A DNA stretch of 64,000 nt. Origin: Cephalotus follicularis (taxonomy: Eukaryota > Streptophyta > Magnoliopsida > Oxalidales > Cephalotaceae). Under the pieces are notes generated by a model. It was not told where the DNA came from. It did not search any database and was given only the letters and a program-made list of their open reading frames with translations. Shown piece by piece: positions 55,424-64,000 of this stretch (positions are counted from its first letter, which is position 1; every line of letters starts with the position of its first letter). The position numbers and the translations under genes were made by a program. Where the stretch lies: NCBI GenBank assembly GCA_001972305.1, contig BDDD01005878.1:1-64000 (forward strand), written 5' to 3'.

Positions 55424-55844
55424 TGTTGATGCGTAAATCAACTACAGAACAGTCCTCCACGTGTAAAGGTTTGATTTGTTGGAGGAAACACGTTAGTGGA
55501 TTGGTGTTCTTTAGTCTTCCCTGCACACAAAGAAAGCAAGTAATCGAAAGTCCAGGAGTTTTTACTCCTGAGAACCCTTCGATGCTTAAGTCAGTTGAGT
55601 GCAAAGAAGATAAACAGTGTGTATAGCAAATTGCTCGACCCTTGCATAGTTTTTCTTGGGGGTATGTATAGCCTTACCTGGTCGTAATTCCCTCCAAACT
55701 TCTAGCATCGTGGAGGAGGTTAATGCTCCATAGAAAACCGCCGAATCTGTTAGGCGTTTCCTTCTTTTTCAATGAATGCGTTATCTCCCCATTATCACCG
55801 TGATATTAGGCATTTTATTTGTGGGATCTGTTGGATACGTGTCA
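55424..55844 (-). repeat. 5-prime LTR of E
   Basis: The left edge TGTTGATGCG (minus: CGCATCAACA) abuts the PBS. The right edge is placed at 55844 (minus: TGACACGTATCC) by the TG..CA rule, with an uncertainty of some tens of bases. No second copy was found in the window. It is short (about 420 bp) compared with the LTRs of D. Confidence 0.6.
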
Positions 55845-57487
55845 GTGCTTTAATAATGCATAATTTGTTCCCATATCAAAAGGCTTGTTACACATGCTAA
55901 GTGCAACCGTGATTCCTACGAACGTGAGTTAAGTTTTTTTATTATTTCTTTTATATTTTCTTTTTGTTTACTCGAGACGAGCAAAGTTTATGTGTGGGGG
56001 AATTTGATGAGCACATTTATGTGTGAATTTTAGGAACATAAAGCATGCATTTTTACATTTAGATAGAGCTACTCAAGTATGTTTTACTGTATTTTCAGGT
56101 ATTATGTTTATCATTGTGGAATAAGAGAAAATGGAGCCAAAAAGTTACTTTTCGAATTAAAGTGGTTTAAAGTCAAACATCGGTTAAAGAATGTACATAT
56201 TTAAGTAAGAGAAATCAAACCCCGAAAAATATTGAATATTGGATTGATTTTGTTCGTAAAATTATTTGGAACACTTTTTATTCTTGAGCTGACTCATTCT
56301 GAAACTCTAATGAAGAGATATCACAATAAAAAAAATATTGAAACATGTGAACCTATTGCTTACATCAGCATGACATCAACTCATCCACTTTTCAAATTCG
56401 TCAAGTCCATTCGTGCCATGCAACCATAAGCTCCCATGCAACACTCCAGCAAACCATTCTTTAGCCATTCAACATGTGAGCCGCTCTATAAAACGCACGG
56501 AACCCGCCATCATTAGGCTTGCAAATTAGCTAACTTTCAACACTCCAACCCATGCATACAACCAGCCCAGCTTCCTATACACCAATATTCATGCGTGGGA
56601 CCCGCGCTAATTCAATGAATACATTGGTAAATAGGAATGTTGGTTTTAATCGATTGTAAGGAGTATAAATATAAGAGAGCAATCACAAGGAATGGGGGAC
56701 GGATGCAAAAACGAGCAGAGGTGAATAAGTGTATTTTTTTTTGTTCTTTTTCCTCGTTTTCATATAACAGTTTTATAGGTTTAGATAATTATTTTTCTTC
56801 TTCTTCCATCGTACTTTGACCTTTACACTTATGTAATTTTATCTAGTAAAATATTTTTTCTCTTTATTTATTTTCAGTTTAATTATTTATCATGTCTAAT
56901 TTTTTTTTTATTATTTATACTTTAATTTTGTTTATGGGTAACTAATTCTCTAACTTAGGGATTTGACGAAACCATGAAAGTATGAAAAATTGATAACCTT
57001 TAATAACTTATATGCTTGATTCTATTAAATCATATATTGAAATATTTATTTGCATTGTCTAAATTGTTCATATTATCTTTTGTGTTCATATACATAATTG
57101 TTGACGTTGTGATAAATTGATACTTTGTTTGCTTAATGCAATACTCATAGGAAATACTTGTCTATTGACCTTATCTCCTATTGACTTAATTCATTACACA
57201 TGCAATTTAAAAGTTATTCCAATTAATAATTTGGATTGATTTCATGGTGGATTCCATCCCTAAGTTCTTTTCATAATTTTAATTTATTTTTATCTCTCAT
57301 AAAACTGTTAATTTTAATATTTTATTTTATTATTTCGTCTCTTATTATTTTTTAGCGATAATTCTGGTTAATTAGTACACCCTCCCTAAATTAATAATTG
57401 GGATTTTTAATCAACACACCTCCTTGAGTTCGACCCACATCTACACACGATCCGTGTACTTATGGTATTATTTTGTTCTACACACCA
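55845..57487 (+). mobile_element. M: 3-prime end of another LTR element (polypurine tract and LTR)
   Basis: The sequence CGAGACGAGCAAAGTTTATG is followed by TGTGTGGGGGAATT (55991-56004), the characteristic 3-prime end and polypurine tract of a common plant LTR family. The LTR TGATGAGCAC starts at 56005. It ends near 57487 after GATCCGTGTACTTATGG, a block also present inverted in LTR I (near 13880). No coding part was seen; the ORFs are short. Element E has its LTR edge on the left, so E may have inserted into M. The gypsy/copia assignment is uncertain. Confidence 0.55.
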
Positions 57488-57899
57488 GTCAAACAGTCAT
57501 TTGAAAATATATTGCAAACGGTTTAAAACAAGCAACCGGGTACTAAGTGGTAACCCAAAGTGGAAATGATTAAAGTCCAATAATCAGCGCGTAGCTCAGT
57601 GAACTGAGTAAGGTGTCGATCTTAGGTTAACAATCAACTTTAACCAAAAGACTCTTCGGATAAAGCATCATCGCTTAGCAAACCAATAACTTTGATGTTT
57701 TGTGAAGACAAACACTAAGCGACGACGCCTTGGCTTAAGCCATGACGCTTAGCCAAGCGTGGGTGCATAGTGTTTTCGGTCAATATACATATAGAAATAT
57801 GTTAAAATATGTTTACGATAGTGTTATTTGAGCCTTGTAAGACTCTCATTGAAAATCGTTTAATAAATAAGTAAAAACAACACTTTTTGAGTGAAAATC

Positions 57900-58045
57900 A
57901 TCAAACCAATCCACTGGTATGTGGTCATTAGTCGATTGGTAAGTACTGGTTGACTAGTAAGGCTCACCATTCGACTGGTTTGTGGTTATTAGTCGATTGG
58001 TAAGTACCAGTTGAATAGTAAGGCTCGCCAGTTGACTATTAGTCA
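57900..58045. repeat. GTCGAC-like word island, dialect TAGTCGATTGGT
   Basis: About eight words (CACTGGTATGTGG, AGTCGATTGGTAAGTAC, GTTGACTAGTAAGGCTC, TTCGACTGGTTTGTGG, AGTTGACTATTAGTC) lie in a repeated frame of about 65 bp. They look like decayed forms of the CAGTCGACTGG dialect. Confidence 0.75.
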
Positions 58046-58575
58046 ATTAGGGGCCTGATTTTGTAGAAAAATAGCAGGCTGTCATCAAACTCTATATGAG
58101 GTAACTTAGGGTTTTGACCACCTTTCTCAAATTCATTTGAAACGAAACATTGGTTACATAATCTAGACATGTCTAAAGATGACATATCAAGATATAAAAT
58201 CATTTGGATTTCCCAAAGGTCCTCAAATCAGAAAGGGGATATAGTTGGTTTAAAAACCCATTTTTCACTGATTTTCTATTTTAATCCATTTCTATCAACT
58301 TCAATCAATGTAATAAATCAATAATAGTTTATATGTGCATAATATTAAGTATTTTAGGTATATATTATCTACCTATCCATTGGAAGCTTCAATGGAGGAA
58401 ATCTCTCAAAAATCGAATATTGGACTCAAGTCCAAAGATTCTCAAGCTAAGCTCCTACCATGAATGATGTAGATGCAAGAGATGGAGTTCAATCTTCTTC
58501 TTGATGCTACTGATTTATAGCGGTAGTACGTAGGGGAGAAGAATATGTGTGCAGAAATGGAGAAGAAAAAGATAG

Positions 58576-58578
<3 letters not shown>

Positions 58579-58629
<51 letters not shown>
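58579..58629. repeat. (AG)n microsatellite
   Basis: An uninterrupted AG run of about 25 units. The frame across it encodes an Arg-Glu repeat and is not a gene. Confidence 0.97.
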
Positions 58630-58634
<5 letters not shown>

Positions 58635-58886
58635 TGTTTTGTGAGTTATTGTGATGTGTTTGTGTGGTGCAGTATAGAGATATGGAGAGTGAGACAGAGG
58701 GGGAGAAGGGTACAGGTGAGATGGGCAGTGATGGAGAGTGAGTGTTACTTGTGTAAGAGGGTTGACCTTTTATGAAGAAATGAGTGGCTCACATTGATTC
58801 AATTCATATGGTTATGATTAATAGCGGTCCAATCCTCCAAAACTCGATTTAAATGTACTCGAACAGTAATAGAAATAGGTATGCAT

Positions 58887-61062
58887 TGTAATACCCTGCT
58901 CGTCCGTGAATGTGTTTTACGGACTTTTATGTGTTTGTGTTCGGGCTTTTTAATTGTGTTTAATTTTAAAGTCCGGTTGCCCTATGTTTTGGGCTTATGT
59001 GAATTGGGCTGACTGATACCAGTCCGAATATTTGGGTATGATATGCTATGTTGGGTTTTGGGTTTTATTTTAATTAAGAAAATTTTATTTTATTAAAACA
59101 ATTTTTCTTATTTTAAAAAGAAAATCCTTTTATTTCATTATTTTAATTAATTTTCTTTTTCCTTTTATTGTTCTTTTCCTTTATTCCTTTTCTTCCTATT
59201 TTCTTCTCTTCTTTCCTTTTCTCCTTCTTTCTCACCCGAAGTCACTCCTCCTTCTTTACTTCCACACGTTTGTAATCTTTTCTTTCCTTTCTAATTCCCC
59301 ACAAATCCACCTTTCTTCCCTTTATAGCAGATTTTGTCTCCTCTTTTCCCTTTGAAGAATGACATTGCCGTTTATATGTTACCTCCTCTTTTCTACAAAA
59401 TATCACTGTCGAATTCTCTTTGTGGTGTCTGTGTAGCTGCTGTGTAAACGTTTTCCTCAAGTCTGAAGAGGTAAATTCGATCCTTTAGTTGTTCTTTTGA
59501 GTTGAATTCATTGGGTTTGCTAAGCTTCTCTTTGTTTTGGTTTCCCTTGGTTTCCTTCTGGTCTCTATTTTGTCACAGCCATTTGTGAGTGTGTGCTAGT
59601 GTTCCTTCTACCGTATTCGTGTTCTGGGAAATCATTACAGGTCAGTTAATTCGTTTTCCCTAGTGATGGTTTTGTTTGAATGTCATAATTTGAGTTTTAT
59701 GCTCTTAATGTCTTTTGGTTTCAATTCCTGCCTAATGTGTTGTCATTGTGTTAATAGGATTGTCAACACATTTTATACACATAGTTATGTCATAAACTGG
59801 GTTTATAACATCTGTAATTGATAAAGGACAGAATCTGGACATATATATGCATTATCTTCTTGCTACATTTTGAAAGATAAGTCACCGTCAGGTTGTTTTC
59901 TTGTCAAATATGTGTTTTTATTTCACCTAAAAGTCATACATGATCATATGTTTATGTCTATATATCTTTGGTTTAATGTAGAAACCATTTGAACCATTTT
60001 CAGTATTGAATTGTCGAATTTCCAACTGTTCTATCGTCCAGAACAGTCGGCTGTCTCTGTGGACAGTCAGCTGGATTAGATGAACAGCCGACTGCCTTAG
60101 GTTGAGTAGTCGACTGGAGGCATGAACCAGTCGACTGCCTGCATTTTAGTTTGAGTAGTGGACTGGACCTTATGAATAGTCAACTGTCTTGCTTCCCCAG
60201 TCGACTGGTGCCCTGTATTAGTCGACTGTTTTGCCCAAAAATGTACTGTTTTCAACTGTTTTAATCCGTTTGATCCTCGAATCGATCCGAGTCTTCACCA
60301 AACACTGTTATGAGTCTGTTTAACATTTATGGTGTGTTTTAGACTCTTATACGTATGATTTGAATAGGTGTGATCGGATATGTGTATGTGAGAATTGACT
60401 TGTGTAGTGCCGTACACTTCAATTCTAGTGGGCATGTGGAATTAGCGCCTCCCTTGCCAAATTTATGTTATGTGATATGTATATGGCTCAGTATGATTTG
60501 TGATTTATGACTTATGATTCACAAATAATTTTATGAAATGCATCGTAAATGTTTCGAAAGTTATCTGGATTTATGAAAGTCCAAATATGATTTTACAATT
60601 ATGTATCTGTTTTAATTACTTACAATTTTTGTTATGTTATTATTGAAATATTAATGTTTTTAAATTATGGTTTACTGTTTTATTTCCCTTTATCCGTACT
60701 GAGGTTTGCTCAGTCGCGTTTTTGTTTCCATGCGGCAGGTTCTCAGGAGCAGTGGGGGAAAGTGTGACGAGTGATGACCACCTTTTGTGATAGGATCCCT
60801 AGGAGTGTGATCCCTTGTTTTATGCCTAATGGTCTGAACACTTTTGAGATACATATGTTTATGTTTTAATTTCAAAACCGGGTTATGTTTTAAGTTTAAG
60901 TTTATTTTCCGCAACTGTTAAAATTGTTAAGTTTTGAACAGTTTGTTTAAGTTTCAGATATGATATGACCACCAGGTTTTCAGCTGTTAAGTTATGTTAT
61001 GATAAGTTATGTTATGCTATGATATGACCCTGTGACGACTCCCGCCGTCCGGGGGTGGTACA
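58887..61062 (+). repeat. 5-prime LTR of N
   Basis: 2176 bp from TGTAATACCC to GGGGTGGTACA. It carries a pyrimidine-rich block (59160-59310) and a word island (60030-60235). It also has blocks shared with O and H (GTGTAGTGCCGTACACTTCA near 60404 and CCGTACTGAGGTTTGCTCAG near 60696). A possible intron is discussed under findings. Confidence 0.88.
60030..60235 (+). repeat. GTCGAC word island in gypsy LTR N, dialect CAGTCGACTGG
   Basis: About nine words: ACAGTCGGCTGTC, ACAGTCAGCTGG, ACAGCCGACTGCC, AGTCGACTGGAGG, CAGTCGACTGCC, AGTGGACTGG, AGTCAACTGTC, CAGTCGACTGGTG and AGTCGACTG. It is the same dialect as copia C. Confidence 0.92.
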
Positions 61063-61067
61063 GTTTA

Positions 61068-61078
61068 TGGTATCAGAG
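61068..61078 (+). other. Primer-binding site of N
   Basis: TGGTATCAGAG lies five bases after the LTR end. It is complementary to initiator tRNA-Met. Confidence 0.85.
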
Positions 61079-61233
61079 AATTAGGTTTTGTTTCCTTAGA
61101 AGACCTAACTAGCTTTGACCTGGGAGATTGGGTAGACACCGGGTTAGGCTGTTTCGATTTTGATTTTATGATAAGTTTTCTGTTTCTGTTTTTGTTCCTT
61201 GTGATGTTATATGTTTTGGGTACCTTTTCGTAG

Positions 61234-62270
61234 ATGGCACGTACAAGGAACGCTGCTCGGAAGACTGCACCCACTGAGGCTCATGATCTTAGAAATGAGC
61301 CTACTATGGAGGAGCTTGTACGTCAGGTTGTCGCTCAGGAGGTACGGTGCGCGTTGAGTGAGCAGAATCAGAATCAGGGCCATAGGGAGCCGGTTGTTGC
61401 TAACGATGCTTCAGCTGATGTTCAGTTGGGAAGAGAAGCTGGGGACAAGACTGATACACCCACTTATGTCTGGCTAGAGCGGTTCCAGAAGCAGAGACCG
61501 CAGTCTTTCAGCTCAGCCGTGATTCCTGTTGAGGCTGAGCACTGGATTGCTCATATGGATAAGATCTTTGATGTGCTTGGCTGTAGTGATGAACAGAAGA
61601 TTAAGTTAGCTGTGTACAAGCTTGAGGGTGATGCTCCGAAATGGTGGAAAGCTGTGGATTTGGCTAAGGGTGGTAATTATGAGGAGACTTTGACCTGGTC
61701 TAAGTTTTGCGAGGTCTTTTATCAGCAGTACGTTCCCACTACTGATAAGGAGGCTTACGCCAGAGACTTTATCAATACCAGACAAAAGGATCGGGAGTCG
61801 GTGATAGAATTTCTGACTAGTTGCACTAGGCTTGCTGGTTTTGCTGGTTCCGCGGCAGGGACAGCGTTGGAGCAGGCAGAAAAGTTTAAGTGGAAATTGC
61901 ATTATCAGCTTCGGGGTAAATTGATCAACACCAGGTTTGCTGATGTGTCTGAGGTGGCAAATGCAGCTAAGAACATTGAGCTGGAAAGGTTAGATTTCCA
62001 GGCAGCTCGTCAAGAAAGTGACAGAAAGAGAAACAGAGGAGATTCTCAAGGACAAGGTTCTGGACATAACAAGAATAAGAATGGCAAGCGAGGGAAGAGA
62101 AATGATAACCGGGGACAGCAACAGCCCGGTAATGACCAGAGGTAGACACAGGGAGCTGCGGATATCCAGATCGCCAAATGTGATGTGTATGGTAGACAGC
62201 ATCCGGTGGAGTGTGCTACAAGGCTATCGGGGCCTGTTTTGTGTGTGGACAGAAAGGGCATTTCGTGAAA
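61234..62270 (+). pseudogene. Gag of N with zinc knuckle
   Basis: The ATG at 61234 gives MARTRNAARKTAPTEA, then TMEELVRQVVAQEVRCALSE. The retrotrans_gag core follows: VEAEHWIAHMDKIFDVLGCS, YKLEGDAPKWWKAVD and WSKFCEVFYQQYVP. Then come RDFINTRQKDRESVIEF, a basic tail (KNGKRGKRND) and the CCHC knuckle CFVCGQKGHFVKDC (near 62230). A 303-codon frame covers most of it. It forms the particle and binds RNA. The start is 170 bp after the LTR, as expected. It is a broken fossil. Confidence 0.9.
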
Positions 62271-62900
62271 GATTGTCCAGACCCTCATGCAAAGGAAAGG
62301 AATGGAAACAATGCAGATCATGGACAGCGCAATGCGGGAGGTCGTGTCTTTGCTATCACGACTCAGCAGGCAGCTAATGCACCAGGTACTGTTTCAGGCT
62401 TTATTTATGTTGGTAACCGTAGTGCTTATGATTTGTATGATACTGGATCGACCCACTCGGTTGTAGCGAGGTCTATTGTTCGACATCTTGGGATGTCTTC
62501 TCAGTTGCTTGATCCGGCTTTGGTTCTTTCGACCCCTACGGGTTCTTCTGTTGTGATATCTGAGTGCTTTTATGCTTCTCCTCCTGTTTTCGATGATCGG
62601 GTTCGTGATGCGGATCTTTTGCCTATCGATATGTATGACTTCGATATGATTCTGGGAATGAACTGGTTGGATCGTCATCGGGCTACGATAGATTGCTATG
62701 CTCGGAGGGTTCTGTTTGGGGATGTGAATAGTCCTGAGTTTGTTTATCAGGGTTCACAGCCGAGAAAAGAAGTGAAAGTTATATCTGCTCTGAAGGCTAG
62801 GAAGTTGGTAGCTAAGGGCACTGAAGTTTTCTTAGCTGTTGTGAAGGATGTCTCAAAGGTTGAGCCTCGCCTTGAAGACTATCTTGTGGTACGAGAATTT
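62271..62900 (+). pseudogene. Protease region of N
   Basis: Blocks in order are GTVSGFIYVGNRSAYDLYDT, then GSTHSVVARSIVRHLG (the DTGS aspartic site near 62440), LVLSTPTGSSVVISE, LLPIDMYDFDMILGMNWLDR, ATIDCYARRVLFGD and VISALKARKLVAKG. It is the same block order as 34759-35217. The frame is open over 279 codons and leads towards RT (DVFPEELPGLPPQREVEF). It is part of a broken element. Confidence 0.88.
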
Positions 62901-63680
62901 TCGGATGTGTTTCCGGAGGAGTTACCGGGTTTGCCACCGCAACGGGAAGTGGAGTTTACCATCGAACTCATTCCCGGAGCGGCACCTTTATCTAAGGCAC
63001 CTTACAGAATGGCACCGTTGGAACTGCCAGAGTTAAAGGAACAATTGTAAGAGCTGTTGGATCGGGGTTTCATTCGGCCGAGTGTTTCACCGTGGGGTGC
63101 TCCGGTTCTTTTTGTGAAGAAGAAAGACGGGTCTATGAGGCTATGCATAGACTACAGAGAGCTGAACCGAATCACTGTTCAGAATAAATACCCGCTACCG
63201 AGGATTGATGACTTGTTTGATCAACTCCAAGGTGCTCGGTTTTTTTCGAAGATCGATTTGAGATCGGTATATCATCAGCTTCGGATAAAGGATCAAGTTG
63301 TGCCTAAAACTGCTTTCCGTACTCGGTATGGGCATTATGAGTTTTTGGTGATGCCTTTCGGACTCAGTAATGCACCGACAGTTTTCATGGATTTGATGAA
63401 TAGGGTGTTCCATGAGTACTTGGATCAGTTTGTTATTGTGTTTATAGATGACATTCTCGTGTATTCCAAGTCGAAGGAAGAGCATGAAGAACAGCTGCGC
63501 ATTGTGTTGAGTATTCTGAGGAAGAATCAGCTTTACGCGAAGTTCCCAAAGTGTGAGTTTTGGTTGGAACAGGTGGCATTTTTGGGTCATGTGGTTACAG
63601 CTGAAGGTATCTGTGTAGATCCTGCTAAAGTTGAGGCTATTACTAAATGGCCGAGACCTACCAGGTCATGTGATAGCTTA
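62901..63680 (+). pseudogene. Reverse transcriptase of N
   Basis: The region has [113 protein letters not shown] and [18 protein letters not shown] (catalytic FIDD), then [20 protein letters not shown]. It is chromovirus RT, close to that of D. It is a broken fossil. Confidence 0.9.
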
Positions 63681-64000
63681 TGCTTCAAGACAATTGAAGC
63701 CTTATGAAGTGAACTATCCTACGCATGATCTCGAGTTGGCAGCGGTAGTGTTTGCATTGAAGATTTGGAGGCACTACTTGTACGGAGAAACTTGTGACGT
63801 CTTTACCGATCATAAGAGTCTCAAGTACATCTTTACGCAGAAAGAGTTGAATATGCATCAGAGAAGGTGGTTAGAACTTCTGAATGACTATGATCTGAAC
63901 ATTCAGTACCATCCTGGTAAAGCAAATGTGGTAGCTGATGCTCTTAGTCAGAAAAGTTCTGGGAGTGTTGCGGCTTTGCTTACTCAGCCGCAGTTGATAG
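63681..64000 (+). pseudogene. RNase H of N, cut by the window end
   Basis: The reading has [60 protein letters not shown] and [17 protein letters not shown], the RNase H C-terminal half of gypsy pol. Integrase would follow outside the window. It is a fossil. Confidence 0.88.

Larger units (their letters stand above)
12319..55844 (-). mobile_element. E: Ty3/gypsy TAT-clade (Retand-like) element, host of the nested insertions
   Basis: On the minus strand the parts run from an LTR (55424-55844) through a primer-binding site, gag (53850-55373), protease (53031-53837), RT (52804-52985 and 16905-17611), RNase H plus a second RNase H-like domain (16090-16904) and integrase (15228-16081 and 13248-13835) to a repeat-rich 3-prime region (12319-13247). 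The additional RNase H is the hallmark of the TAT clade. Chromovirus D (17612-52803) lies inside its RT and solo LTR I (13836-15227) inside its integrase. Its other LTR was not found. It is broken, with more than ten breaks. It must be the oldest of this nest. Confidence 0.85.
57488..58886 (-). mobile_element. P: gypsy LTR fragment with word islands, orientation probably minus
   Basis: This is non-coding. It has two word patches (57660-57770, CATCATCGCTTAGC and AAGCGACGACGCC; 57900-58045, AGTCGATTGGT / TTCGACTGGT). The neighbouring minus-strand text near 57790-57890 (GAGAGTCTTACAAGGCTC, then ATAACACTATCG) recalls LTR N after its own word island. It ends with an AG microsatellite (58579-58629) and AT-rich DNA, next to the start of N. 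The left part (57488-57770) is unassigned. Confidence 0.4.
58887..64000 (+). mobile_element. N: Ty3/gypsy chromovirus (Tekay/Del-like), 5-prime part, cut by the window end
   Basis: Parts are the 5-prime LTR (58887-61062), PBS (61068-61078), gag (61234-62270), protease (62271-62900), RT (62901-63680) and RNase H (63681-64000, continuing outside). The LTR is of the O/H type. Only one LTR is in view, so no age can be given. It is broken, with about three breaks in the visible part. Confidence 0.9.

Noticed and set aside
58545-58775. ORF with an Arg-Glu repeat
   Set aside because: It is produced by the AG microsatellite at 58579-58629.

Overview
This window looks like a gene-free, retrotransposon-packed stretch of a flowering-plant nuclear genome, probably a eudicot. 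Almost every base can be assigned to LTR retrotransposons of typical angiosperm lineages: Ty1/copia sireviruses (SIRE/Maximus-like), another copia family with LTRs of about 2.2 kb, Ty3/gypsy chromoviruses (Tekay/Del-like) and a Ty3/gypsy TAT/Retand-like element. I found no host protein gene, rRNA, tRNA, CRISPR array or bacterial-type operon.

Layout. Left flank (1-12318): a copia LTR fragment (1-1238), a chromovirus LTR fragment (1239-2144) invaded by sirevirus A (2145 to about 5796), then two long gypsy-type LTRs in opposite orientation meeting at 9457-9461 and rich in minisatellites. Centre (12319-55844): one TAT-like gypsy element (E, minus strand) that has been filled by later insertions. 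E holds a solo LTR (I, 13836-15227) and a complete-length chromovirus (D, 17612-52803, target duplication TCTAT). D holds a copia solo LTR (G, 20691-27150, AACTC), a copia 5-prime part (F, 28246-33098) and sirevirus C (36279-48889, GCCTT). G holds sirevirus B (20727-25110, AAGGC) and C holds a chromovirus solo LTR (O, 44062-47604, CAAGC). The nesting is four levels deep, and the matched 5-bp duplications fix the order E, then D, then C/F/G, then B/O. Right flank (55845-64000): the 3-prime end of another LTR element (M), a gypsy LTR fragment (P), and the 5-prime half of a chromovirus (N) that runs off the window.

The most unusual signal is a set of short CG-centred palindromic words built around GTCGAC (GCGTCGACGCTT, ACATCGACGCCTTT/AAGTCGACTCCTTT, CAGTCGACTGG/CAGTCGGCTGG). 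They occur as islands of 5 to 20 loosely spaced copies. Each element uses one dialect, but the same dialect turns up in unrelated lineages (copia C and gypsy N; sirevirus A and copia F). In A, B, C and I the island lies just upstream of the LTR TATA box. In A, B and C the same dialect recurs in the spacer between RNase H and an extra downstream ORF. That ORF (basic N-terminus, conserved middle, C-terminal coiled coil) is uninterrupted in B. Together these suggest a shared regulatory array and possibly a separate internal promoter for an accessory protein.

All LTR elements are treated as fossils. Only their parts, ends, nesting and rough age are given; identities are by-eye estimates.
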